Shown here piece by piece: positions 9,233 to 17,173 of a DNA stretch of 64,000 bases; positions within the stretch are counted from its first letter, which is position 1, and each line of letters starts with the position of its first letter. A program made the position numbers and the translations under genes. The stretch is from NCBI RefSeq assembly GCF_007828725.1, contig NZ_VIUW01000002.1, positions 620,001-684,000 of the forward strand. Reading direction: 5' to 3'. Below the pieces are notes generated by a model that had not been told where the DNA came from, did no database searches, and saw only the letters and a list, made by a program, of their open reading frames with translations. The stretch comes from Marihabitans asiaticum (GTDB taxonomy: Bacteria; Actinomycetota; Actinomycetes; Actinomycetales; Dermatophilaceae).

Positions 9233-10125
9233 GTGCAGGTCACCGACATCTGGGTCTACCCGGTCAAGTCCCTCGCCGGTCAGGCCGCGACCCGGGCGCG
9301 GGTCGAGCCGTGGGGGCTGGCCGGCGACCGCCGGTGGGGCCTGGTCGACCCGGGCGGCCACAAGATGACGGCCCTCCTCGACCGCAGGCTCCTTCGGCTC
9401 GCGGCGACGAGCGACGACGCATCGGGTGCGGTGACGATCCGGGCGGGCAGCCGAACCCGCACGGTGACCCCGCCGACGGGCCGTCCCGTGCCGATCGGGG
9501 GCGCACCGGGAGCGAGCGGTATCCCGGCCGGCGGAGACGTCGACGACTGGATCAGCGAAGGGGTGGGTCGCCCCCTTCGCCTGTTCTGGCAGCCCGATCC
9601 GGCGAGCCGCCCGATCCCGCCGCCCTCGGCGGTCAGGACGGGGACTGCCTGACCTTGTCGTGGTCCTCCCCGCTCGTCCTGACCAGTCGGGCGTCGCTGC
9701 GGCAGCTGCAGGACTGGGCCAACGAGGAGGCCAAGCGAAGGGGGGACCCCGCTGGCGAGGACCTGGCCATGGGTCGCTTTCGGCCGAACGTCGTGATCGA
9801 CGGGGACCTCCCCTTCGCCGAGGACCAGTGGCAGCGGGTGCGCCTGGGTGAGGTGACCTACCGGGTGAGCGCGCTGTGCGACCGGTGCGCCGTCACCTCG
9901 GTCGACCCGGTCACGGGCGAGGCGGGTCCGGAGCCGTTGCGCACCCTGTCCGTCCGGCGGCGATGGGATGCAGCGACGTGGTTCGGCCTGCGGCTCGTCC
10001 CGGAGGGCCCGGGCTGGCTGTGCATCGGCGACGAGGTGCAGCCGCGGCGAGCCGACGGGCCAGGTCGGGACGCTTCGCCGTTGCCCCAGCATCTGGGGCA
10101 ACAGCGGAGTCGACCGAGACCCTGA
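9233..10125 (+). pseudogene. MOSC-domain protein, single-base frameshift
   Basis: The N-terminal beta-barrel (VTDIWVYPVKSLAGQ, LAGDRRWGLVD) and the MOSC domain (RFRPNVVIDGD, then the conserved CDRCAVTSVDP with its Mo-ligand-type cysteine) are both present but in different frames. The first frame stops at 9652; the second carries the rest to 10125. Adding one C to the CCC run at 9616-9618 restores a continuous family-like RPIPAALGGQDGD. An intact protein would bind the molybdenum cofactor and transfer sulfur or reduce N-hydroxylated compounds, like YiiM/mARC relatives. It is either a real frameshift or a homopolymer sequencing error. The GTG start at 9233 fits the family N-terminus. Confidence 0.8.
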
Positions 10126-10128
10126 TGC

Positions 10129-10830
10129 CTACGGCGCCGTGCTCGCGAGCCGACCGGCCTCCATCTGCACCACCCGGTCGGCGATCACCTCGGCCTCACC
10201 GTGGTCGTGGGTGACGAGGATCGCGCTCGTGCCGGAGTCGGCCAGCACCGAGCGAAGGTCCGCCGCGAGACGCTCGCGCAGCTCACGGTCCAGCGCCGAG
10301 AGTGGCTCGTCGAGCAGGATGAGCCGCGGCCCGGCACCGAGCGAGCGAGCCAGCGCCACCCGCTGCTGCTGCCCGCCGCTGAGGGTGAGCGGATCGTCCT
10401 CCCCACGCCCGGAGAGCCCGACGAGGTCAAGCAGCCGCGCGACCTCCGCATCGAGCGCCGATCCACGCAGACCCCGAAGCCGCGCCCCGTAGCCGACGTT
10501 GCGCGCGACGCTCAGGTGCCCGAAGAGCTGCCCGTCCTGGAACATCATCGCGAAGCCACGCCGATGGGTCGCCGTCCCGGCGAGGTCCTCACCGTGCCAG
10601 AGCACCCGCCCGCTCGCGAGCGGCTCCAGCCCGGCGACTGCCCGCAGCAGCGTCGACTTGCCGCACCCCGACGGACCGAGCACCGCGACCACCTCCCCCG
10701 GCGCGACGGCCAGGTCGACGTGGTCCACCGCCCGCAGCTCCCCGAAGGTGACCGAGACGTCCTCGCAGCGCAGACCCTTCCCGCTCCCTGAGGTGCGAGC
10801 GCCAGCGAGCCTCGAAGGGACCCCACCCAT
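10129..10830 (-). CDS. thiQ: Thiamine ABC transporter, ATP-binding protein
   Basis: ATPase subunit of the importer encoded by this operon. Walker A GPSGCGKST near residue 50, Q-loop FQDGQLFGHLS, signature LSGGQQQR, Walker B LILLDEPLSALD and the H-loop VTHDHGEA are all intact. It has 233 residues. Its ATG overlaps the permease stop (TGATG). With the two-domain permease, the TbpA-like binding protein and the upstream TPP riboswitch, thiamine (or its phosphates) is the expected substrate. Transcription is from the riboswitch at 13.6 kb. Confidence 0.9.
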   Translation of the reverse strand: MGGVPSRLAGARTSGSGKGLRCEDVSVTFGELRAVDHVDLAVAPGEVVAVLGPSGCGKSTLLRAVAGLEPLASGRVLWHGEDLAGTATHRRGFAMMFQDGQLFGHLSVARNVGYGARLRGLRGSALDAEVARLLDLVGLSGRGEDDPLTLSGGQQQRVALARSLGAGPRLILLDEPLSALDRELRERLAADLRSVLADSGTSAILVTHDHGEAEVIADRVVQMEAGRLASTAP

Positions 10831-12512
10831 CAGAACGCCCCCACCGAGCTGATCCGCAACCGCTCCACCAGCGCCATGACCGCGACGGTAACCGCCGCGA
10901 GCACGACCGCTGCCGCCATCGCCGTCCCCTGCTCCGCTGCCCCGGGCCGGCCGATGAGCCGGTACACGAGCACGGGCATCGTCGGGTCGTCGGGGCGGAT
11001 GAGGAACGACGTGGCCCCGAACTCCCCGAGCGAGACCGCGAGCGCGAAGCCGACCGCCGCGAGCAGGGGCCGCCACAGCACGGGCAGCTCGACGGTCACC
11101 CAGCGCCGCAGCGGACCCGCCCCGAGGGTGGCCGCCGCCTCCCCCTGCCGCGGATCGACATGCCGCAGCACGGGGGCGATCGTGCGGACCACGAGCGGCA
11201 GCGCCACCATCGCCTGCGCGATCGGGATGAGCACCGGTGAGGACCGCAGGTCCAGCGGCGGTCGGTCGAGGGTGATGAGGAAGCCGAATCCGATCGTCAC
11301 CGCGGACACCCCGAGCGGCAGCATGAACGCCGCGTCGAGGCCCGCGAGCAGCGACCGCCCCGTCCGCGACCTCGGTCGCCGGGTCACCGCGAGCGAGACG
11401 AGCAGCCCGAGCACCACCGACAGCAGCGCCGCGTCGACCGCGATCCGCCACGACGTGCCGAGCGCCTGCCAGCCGCTCACCCCGACCCCGGGCTGGGCGA
11501 GCGCGAGATCGGCGTAGTTCGCCAGCGTCCACTCCCCGCCGCGCCGCAGCGAGCGGGCCAGGCCACCGAGCAGCGGCGCGAGGATGAGCGCGATCACGGC
11601 GCCGAGGACGGCCAGGGCCGGCAGGTGGTGACGGCGAAGGGGGAGCCTGCGGCTCTCCCTTCGCCCGCGCCGTCGCACCCCGCGGCCGGCCCGGCGGGCT
11701 CGTTCGGTCACCCAGAGCAGAGCGACGACGGCGACGAGCTGGAGCACCGAGAGGACCGCGGCGCCCTGCAGGTCGAGCAGTGAGGTGGTGAGGAAGTAGA
11801 TCTCGGTCTCGATCGTGGCGTAGCGCAGCCCGCCGAGGGTGAGGACGACCCCGAAGGCGGTGGAGCAGAAGAGGAAGACCACGCTCGCCGCAGAGAGGAT
11901 CGCCGGCCGCAGCGCCGGCAGGAGGACCGTACGCAGCACGTGCAGCGGCGGCGCCCCGAGGGCGGCCGCCGCCTCAGCGGTGCGCGGATCGAGCCCGTCC
12001 CACGCAGCGCCGACGGTGCGCACGACGACCGCGACGTTGAAGAAGACCATGGCGAGAAGGATCGCCACCCACGACCCGTCGAGGCCGAGCCAGCCGAGGG
12101 GTCCGGAGCTGGCCAGCAGCCCGCGCCAGAGCACACCGACGACGACCGCGGGCATGACGAAGGGCATGATGACCAGCGCTCGCAGCGCGTCGGCTCCGGG
12201 GATGGCGAGCCGGTGCAGGGCGAAGGCGGTCGGCAGCCCGAGCGCGAGGGTCACCGCGGTCGCCAAGGTCGAGATCCCGAGGGTGAAGCCGACCACCCGG
12301 GCGGTGCGGGATCGGCCCAGGACGTCCCCCACCGCGCCGAGGTCCAGCTGGCCGTCGGGGACGAAGCCGCGGGTGAGCATCCCGCCCAGCGGCAGGAGGA
12401 AGAAGACCCCGAGGAAGGCCAGCGGCACGACCGCGAGCAGCAGCGCCGCGACCGTCGGTCCGGGCCTCGGCCCGCGCCGGACGTGCCCGATCAGCTGGTG
12501 ATGTCCGTCCAC
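10830..12512 (-). CDS. thiP: Thiamine ABC transporter, fused two-domain permease
   Basis: Membrane component with two permease halves in one chain, as in ThiP/FbpB. The first EAA loop reads TAEAAAALGAPPLHVLRTVLLPAL and the second GEAAATLGAGPLRRWVTVELPVL; about 12 hydrophobic helices are visible in 560 residues. The frame is open far upstream, but a GTG at 12512, within the last codons of the binding-protein gene, gives the right length and a 22-bp overlap. The neighbouring genes encode the ATPase and the solute-binding lipoprotein. Confidence 0.9.
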   Translation of the reverse strand: MDGHHQLIGHVRRGPRPGPTVAALLLAVVPLAFLGVFFLLPLGGMLTRGFVPDGQLDLGAVGDVLGRSRTARVVGFTLGISTLATAVTLALGLPTAFALHRLAIPGADALRALVIMPFVMPAVVVGVLWRGLLASSGPLGWLGLDGSWVAILLAMVFFNVAVVVRTVGAAWDGLDPRTAEAAAALGAPPLHVLRTVLLPALRPAILSAASVVFLFCSTAFGVVLTLGGLRYATIETEIYFLTTSLLDLQGAAVLSVLQLVAVVALLWVTERARRAGRGVRRRGRRESRRLPLRRHHLPALAVLGAVIALILAPLLGGLARSLRRGGEWTLANYADLALAQPGVGVSGWQALGTSWRIAVDAALLSVVLGLLVSLAVTRRPRSRTGRSLLAGLDAAFMLPLGVSAVTIGFGFLITLDRPPLDLRSSPVLIPIAQAMVALPLVVRTIAPVLRHVDPRQGEAAATLGAGPLRRWVTVELPVLWRPLLAAVGFALAVSLGEFGATSFLIRPDDPTMPVLVYRLIGRPGAAEQGTAMAAAVVLAAVTVAVMALVERLRISSVGAF

Positions 12513-13594
12513 GTACGGATCCAGCTCTCCCGCTTCTCGTCGATGGTCTGCGGGTCGACCTGGTGCGGGTCGTCGGCGGTCTTCGCGTGCTTCGCCCAGG
12601 CCTCGGGCAGCTCGACCGAGGAGGAGACCGGGTACATGTACATCGTCTCGGGGAAGGCCGCCTGCACCTCGTCGCTGAGCATGAAGTCGACGAAGGCCTG
12701 CGCTCCGCCGGCCTGGTCGGTCCCCTCGATCACCCCCGCGTACTCGACCTGGCGGAAGCAGGTGTCGAGCAGCGCCGAGGTGGTCGGCTCGTCCTTGCCC
12801 TCGGGGATGGTGAAGGGCGGGCTCGAGGCGTAGGAGAGGACGATCGGCCGGTCCCCCTCGCCCTCTCCGGCGCTGAAGTCGACGCCGTAGGCGTCGGACC
12901 AGCCCGAGGTGATCTTCGCGCCGTTGTCGACGAGCTCGCGCCAGTACTCCTCCCAGCCGTCCTCCCCCTTCGCCCCGATCGTCGCGAGGAGGAAGGCCAG
13001 GCCAGGGCTGGAGGACGAGGCGCCCGGGGTGACGAAGAGGTCCTGGTACTCGCTCTTGGTGAGGTCGTCGAGGGTGGTCGGCGGGGTCACCCCTTCGCGC
13101 TCGAACCACGCGTCGTCGATGTTGACGCAGACATCGCCGAAGTCGACCGGGGTGAGCCGGTCGCCGCCCTCGGCGAGCGCGTGCTCCTGCGCGCCCTCGG
13201 GCAGCTCCGGCTCGTAGGCGGCGAGGACCCCTTCGCCCACCGCGCGGGAGGCGAAGGTGTTGTCGATGCCGAAGACGACGTCGGCGACCGGGCTGTCCTT
13301 GGTCAGGACGAGCTTGTTGGTGAGCAGCCCGGCGTCGCCGGAGGTCACGGTCTTCAAGGTGCAGCCCGAACTCTTCTCGAAGTCGGCGACGAGCTCCTCG
13401 GGCAGCGAGAACGACTCGTGGGTGATGAGGGTGAGCTCGCCGTCGCCGGTGCAGGACTTCTCTGCTGCGGACGCGCTCGCCGAGCTCGACCCCTCGCTCG
13501 TCTCTTGGCTCGACCCACCCGAGCCGAGCGAGCAGCCGGTCAGGGCGGCGGCGGCAACCGCGGCGGTCAGGACGGAGGTGGTGGTACGCGTCAT
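12491..13594 (-). CDS. thiB: Thiamine ABC transporter, substrate-binding lipoprotein
   Basis: TbpA-type periplasmic-binding-fold lipoprotein. The signal sequence ends with lipobox LTGC (Cys21), followed by a Ser-rich linker. The ELTLITHESFSLPEELVADFEKSSGC opening, SPVADVVFGIDN and SEYQDLFVTPGASSSSPGLAFLLATI are typical of thiamine-binding proteins. It has 367 residues, the usual length. It is the first gene of the operon and its ATG lies seven bases after a TPP riboswitch, so expression should fall when thiamine pyrophosphate is high. Confidence 0.93.
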   Translation of the reverse strand: MTRTTTSVLTAAVAAAALTGCSLGSGGSSQETSEGSSSASASAAEKSCTGDGELTLITHESFSLPEELVADFEKSSGCTLKTVTSGDAGLLTNKLVLTKDSPVADVVFGIDNTFASRAVGEGVLAAYEPELPEGAQEHALAEGGDRLTPVDFGDVCVNIDDAWFEREGVTPPTTLDDLTKSEYQDLFVTPGASSSSPGLAFLLATIGAKGEDGWEEYWRELVDNGAKITSGWSDAYGVDFSAGEGEGDRPIVLSYASSPPFTIPEGKDEPTTSALLDTCFRQVEYAGVIEGTDQAGGAQAFVDFMLSDEVQAAFPETMYMYPVSSSVELPEAWAKHAKTADDPHQVDPQTIDEKRESWIRTWTDITS

Positions 13595-13600
13595 GGATGA

Positions 13601-13682
13601 CTCCCTACGCCGGTACGAACCGGATCAGGTTGGAGGGTCTGCGGGCTCTCCCGCACTCTCAGCGCTCTGCGCTCCCCTGTCG
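13601..13682 (-). ncRNA. TPP riboswitch (THI element)
   Basis: Read on the minus strand the region has the conserved blocks in order: CAGGGGAGC, GCTGAGAGTGCGG, AGACCCTC, AACCTGATCCGGTT and GTACCGGCGTAGGGAG. These are the P2/J/P3 and P4/P5 parts of the thiamine pyrophosphate aptamer. The final GGGAG sits seven bases from the ATG of the binding-protein gene, so ligand binding probably hides the ribosome site (translational control, by inference). It regulates the thiamine ABC operon. Confidence 0.95.
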
Positions 13683-13761
13683 GACTCCAGCGATGTTAGT
13701 CGACTCCTGTGGCAGAGTTCGGAGTGGGTACAGACATCGCAGAAGCGAAAGGTGAGCAGTC

Positions 13762-14046
13762 ATGGGCAACGCAGTCTGGAAGGTCATGGGCACCGGTGGG
13801 GCGATCCTCGCCGGGATGATCGCGAACAAGGTCGTCGACGCGGTGTGGGACAAGGCCGGTGGTGACTCGAGCATCGACCCGACCGACCCCGACAGCCCGA
13901 TCATCGAGGCGCTGATCTACGCCGCCGCGATCGGTCTGGCGATGGGTATCGCCCGCACGATGGCGACCCGCAAGGCCGCGCAGGTCTATGCCCGCTCGGC
14001 CGGGCAGCTGCCCGACGAGATGCGCAGGGAGCGCCTCAACGACTGA
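13762..14046 (+). CDS. DUF4235 membrane protein
   Basis: A 94-residue small protein of the actinobacterial DUF4235 family. WKVMGTGGAILAGMIANKVVDAVWDKA is the first amphipathic/transmembrane stretch, PTDPDSPIIEALIYAAAIGLAMGIARTMATR the second, and the basic tail ends LPDEMRRERLND. Role unknown; relatives are often next to redox or cell-envelope genes. AAAGGTGAG precedes the ATG. The quinone oxidoreductase starts 8 bp after its stop, so both are likely one transcript. Confidence 0.85.
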   Translation: MGNAVWKVMGTGGAILAGMIANKVVDAVWDKAGGDSSIDPTDPDSPIIEALIYAAAIGLAMGIARTMATRKAAQVYARSAGQLPDEMRRERLND

Positions 14047-14053
14047 GGCGGGC

Positions 14054-15031
14054 ATGCGCGCGATCTCGATCTCCACGGCCGGGGACGCCGACGTCCTCAC
14101 CCTCATCGATGCGTCACGACCGACGCCGGGAGCGGGTGAGGTCGTCATCGACGTCGCCGCTGCGGGCGTCAACCGGGCGGACGTGATGCAGCGCAAGGGC
14201 CTTTACCCGCCGCCGAAGGGGGCGTCGGAGCTGCCCGGTCTCGAGGTCAGCGGCACCATCGCCGAGGTGGGCGAAGGGGTGAGCGGGCTGGCCGTCGGCG
14301 ACGAGGTCTGCGCCCTCCTCGACGGCGGCGGCTACGCCGAGGCGGTGGCCGTGCCCGCCACCCAGGTGCTCCCGGTGCCGAAGGGGGTGTCCCTGGTCGA
14401 CGCGGCGGCCCTCCCGGAGGTCGTGTGCACGGTGTGGAGCAACGTCTTCATGACCGCGGGTCTGCAACAGGGTGAGACCGTCCTGCTGCACGGCGGGTCC
14501 TCGGGGATCGGGACGATGGCTATCCAGCTGGCCTCGGCGGTCGGTGCCCGGGTCGCGGTGACCGCAGGCTCGCAGGCCAAGCTCGACGCCTGCCGCGAGC
14601 TCGGCGCCGACATCCTCATCAACTACAAGGACGAGGACTTCGTCGAGCGGGTCAAGGACGCCACGGACGGGCACGGCGCCGACGTCATCCTCGACAACAT
14701 CGGGGCGAAGTACCTGCCGCGCAACGTCGAGGCCCTCGCCACGTCGGGGCGTCTCGTGATCATCGGGCTCATGGGTGGGCGCACCGGCGAGCTCGACCTC
14801 GCGGCGCTGCTCACCAAGCGGGCCGCGGTCATCGCGACCTCGCTGCGGGCCCGCCCGCTGGACGAGAAGGCCGCGATCGTCGCCGCCGCCGGCGAGCACG
14901 TCTGGCCCCTGGTCGAGAGCGGTCAGGTGCGCCCGGTGGTCCACCAGCGCTACCCCCTCGAGGACGCCGCCCAGGCCCACCGCGACCTCGAGGACAGCGG
15001 CCACATCGGCAAGCTCCTACTCACGACGTAG
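14054..15031 (+). CDS. NAD(P)H-quinone oxidoreductase, zinc-independent MDR (PIG3-like)
   Basis: Medium-chain reductase without catalytic zinc. NRADVMQRKGLYPPPKGASELPGLEVSG is the diagnostic PIG3/quinone-oxidoreductase segment, and LLHGGSSGIGTMAIQLA near residue 145 is the NADPH Rossmann motif (GxxSGIG). It has 325 residues, a normal length. It would reduce quinones by NADPH in the cytosol. The ATG at 14054 is chosen over the longer open frame because homologues begin MRAI. It forms a pair with the DUF4235 gene. Confidence 0.9.
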   Translation: MRAISISTAGDADVLTLIDASRPTPGAGEVVIDVAAAGVNRADVMQRKGLYPPPKGASELPGLEVSGTIAEVGEGVSGLAVGDEVCALLDGGGYAEAVAVPATQVLPVPKGVSLVDAAALPEVVCTVWSNVFMTAGLQQGETVLLHGGSSGIGTMAIQLASAVGARVAVTAGSQAKLDACRELGADILINYKDEDFVERVKDATDGHGADVILDNIGAKYLPRNVEALATSGRLVIIGLMGGRTGELDLAALLTKRAAVIATSLRARPLDEKAAIVAAAGEHVWPLVESGQVRPVVHQRYPLEDAAQAHRDLEDSGHIGKLLLTT

Positions 15032-15132
15032 GGCCCAAGCCGGCCGAGGTACAACTCCGCGCCCACGCTGCTTCAGGTGCGAGCGCCCCTCTTATGGGGC
15101 GCTGCTCACCCCCCTTCGCCCCCCGCCCCGCC

Positions 15133-15388
15133 CCCAAGATCCGAATTTCCCTAGGTTCCTGTCAGGTCCCTGGGAAAGTTCACGGGCGAGTTGTCAGCAT
15201 CCCGGGCGCCTGATGGCGCGGGGGGCGGGGCACCCCTTCGCGGGCGTCACCGATGGCGCGCAGGGCGGATCTCGCTGCGGCGGCCCGGACGTGGGTGGAT
15301 CCGGACATCAGGCGCCCAGGGTTCTGACAAGGCGCCCTAGAAAGTTCCTCGGCGTCTGACAGGAACCTAGGGAAATTCGGATCTGGGG
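15133..15388. repeat. MITE-like element with 78-bp inverted repeats
   Basis: Arms at 15138-15215 and 15306-15383 are inverted copies of each other. The outer 28 bases of each arm (15138-15165 and 15356-15383) are perfectly complementary; the inner part is imperfect but ends in a matching GGGCGCCTGATG / CATCAGGCGCCC. The 90-bp centre has no convincing frame. The whole 393-bp gap between the convergent quinone oxidoreductase and flavoprotein genes holds nothing else except CGAAGGGG octamers. The arms are too long for an ordinary terminator. A non-autonomous transposable element or a structured RNA is the likeliest reading; no clear target duplication is visible. Confidence 0.75.
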
Positions 15389-15424
15389 TGGGGTGGCGAA
15401 GGTGGCGAAGGGGGCGAAGGGGGG

Positions 15425-17086
15425 TCAGTCGGCGAGCTCGCCGGCCATCGCCCGGCCGGCCGTGCGGCCGGAGAAGATGCAACCGCCGAGGAAGGTGCCC
15501 TCGAGCGCCCGGTAGCCGTGCACGCCACCGCCGCCGAAGCCGGCCGCCTCGCCCGCGGCGTACAGGCCGCGGATCGGCTCGCCGTCGTGGCCGAGCACCC
15601 GCGCCGACAGGTCGGTCTCGAAGCCGCCGAGGGTCTTGCGCGAGAGGATGTGCAGCTTGACCCCGACGAGCGGCCCCCGCTTGGGGTCGGTGATCCGGTG
15701 GCGCGGGAAGGTGCGCTTGGAGATCTTGTCCCCCCGGTAGCGGCTGGCCACCTCCATCGCGGCGAGCTGCGCGTCCTTGCTGAACGGGTTGTCGACCTGG
15801 TCGTCGCGCGCCTCGATCTGCGCGGCGATCTCGGCCGCGTCGAGCTCGGGGTCGCCGTCCTCGCGCAGCAGGTTCATCTTCGCGACGAGCTCCTCGACGG
15901 TGTCCGCCTGGACGAAGTCGACGCCCTTGTCGAGGAAGGCCTGCACCGACGGGTACACGGGGGTGACCGGGCGCCGCGCGACCTGGGCGAGCGAGCGCTC
16001 GGTGAGGTCGCGGTTCTGCTCCGACCCCGAGAGCGCGAACTCCTTGCCGGCGATCGTCGTGTTGGTGATGAACCACGAGTGGTCGTGGCCCGAGCGTCGC
16101 AGGTAGGCGAGCGTGCCGAGGGTGTCGTACCCGGGGAAGAGCGGCGCCGGCAGGCGCTGCCCGGTCGCGTCGAACCACATCGAGCTCGGTCCAGGCAGGA
16201 TCCGGATCGCGTGGCCCGGCCAGATCGGGTCCCAGTTGCGTACCCCTTCGACGTAGTGCCACATCCGGTCGCGGTTGATCAGCCGGCCGCCGGCCGCCTC
16301 GGTGATCTCGATCATCCGGCCGTCGACGTGCGCCGGTACCCCGGTGATCATCCGCCGCGGCGGCTCCCCGAGGCGCTCCGGCCAGGCCGCGCGGACCAGG
16401 TCGTGGTTGCCCCCGATCCCGCCGCTGGCGACGAGCAGGGCGTCGGCCGCGAAGGTGAACTCGCCCACCTCATCACGGTTGGTCTCCTCACCCCGCGGCG
16501 AGGCGTCGTCGGCGAGCACGGCTCCCGCCACACCGGTGACGGCACCCCCTTCGACGACCAGACGGTCGACCCGGTGCCGGTGGGCGAAGGTGACCAGCCC
16601 GGCCTCGCGCGCCTCCTGCACCCGTCGTGCGAAGGGCTCGACGACCCCCGGCCCGGTCCCCCAGGTGATGTGGAAGCGGGGCACCGAGTTGCCGTGACCG
16701 GTAGCCGTCCCGTCGCCGCGCTCGGCCCAGCCGACGATCGGGAACCAGCGCATCCCCTGCTGGTGCAGCCAGGAGCGCTTCTCCCCCGCGGCGAAGTCGA
16801 GGTAGGCGTGGGCCCACCGGCGCGGCCAGTGATCCTCCTCGCGGTCGAAGCCGGCCGTGCCCATCCAGTCGCGCATCGCCAGCTCCGGGGTGTCCTTGAT
16901 CCCCATCCGCCGCTGCTCCGGGCTGTCGACGAAGAACAGCCCACCGAACGACCAGTGCGCCTGCCCCCCGAGGTTGGCCTCGGACTCCTGGTCGACGAGG
17001 AGGACCGTGCGGCCCGCGTCGGCCAGCTCGGCGGTGGCGACCAGGCCGGCGAGGCCGTGGCCGACGACGATGACATCTGCGTCCAT
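15425..17086 (-). CDS. FAD-binding dehydrogenase, KstD/fumarate-reductase-like
   Basis: A 553-residue flavoprotein of the FAD_binding_2 group. VIVVGHGLAGLVATAELA at the N-terminus is the dinucleotide-binding motif; LLVASGGIGGN and the C-terminal GLYAAGEAAGFGGGGVHGYRALEGTFLGGCIFSG are conserved FAD contacts in this class of putative 3-ketosteroid dehydrogenase-like proteins. Substrate unknown. The start is leaderless in form: TAGGAT, six bases, ATG. A perfect 12-bp palindrome, TACCCGCGGGTA, overlaps that -10 box and may be an operator. Confidence 0.9.
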   Translation of the reverse strand: MDADVIVVGHGLAGLVATAELADAGRTVLLVDQESEANLGGQAHWSFGGLFFVDSPEQRRMGIKDTPELAMRDWMGTAGFDREEDHWPRRWAHAYLDFAAGEKRSWLHQQGMRWFPIVGWAERGDGTATGHGNSVPRFHITWGTGPGVVEPFARRVQEAREAGLVTFAHRHRVDRLVVEGGAVTGVAGAVLADDASPRGEETNRDEVGEFTFAADALLVASGGIGGNHDLVRAAWPERLGEPPRRMITGVPAHVDGRMIEITEAAGGRLINRDRMWHYVEGVRNWDPIWPGHAIRILPGPSSMWFDATGQRLPAPLFPGYDTLGTLAYLRRSGHDHSWFITNTTIAGKEFALSGSEQNRDLTERSLAQVARRPVTPVYPSVQAFLDKGVDFVQADTVEELVAKMNLLREDGDPELDAAEIAAQIEARDDQVDNPFSKDAQLAAMEVASRYRGDKISKRTFPRHRITDPKRGPLVGVKLHILSRKTLGGFETDLSARVLGHDGEPIRGLYAAGEAAGFGGGGVHGYRALEGTFLGGCIFSGRTAGRAMAGELAD

Positions 17087-17096
17087 GACCCGATCC

Positions 17097-17108
17097 TACC
17101 CGCGGGTA
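17097..17108. promoter_or_regulatory. 12-bp palindrome TACCCGCGGGTA over a -10 box
   Basis: A perfect palindrome that covers the first two bases of the TAGGAT -10 box of the flavoprotein gene (minus strand) and lies 65 bp from the start of the divergent phosphoesterase. The same 12 bases occur once more, at 58055-58066, also just beside a -10-like TATCGT. The position suggests a repressor operator; the regulator is unknown. Confidence 0.5.
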
Positions 17109-17173
17109 GTGCGATGGCGGGAGGTACCGACGAGGAGCGAAGGAGGGTCAGCCAGGGCCTCTATCGTGTGCCC

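Noticed and set aside
12512-13109. N-terminal extension of the thiamine permease frame
   Set aside because: It is the out-of-frame shadow of the binding-protein gene; the permease begins at the GTG near its end.
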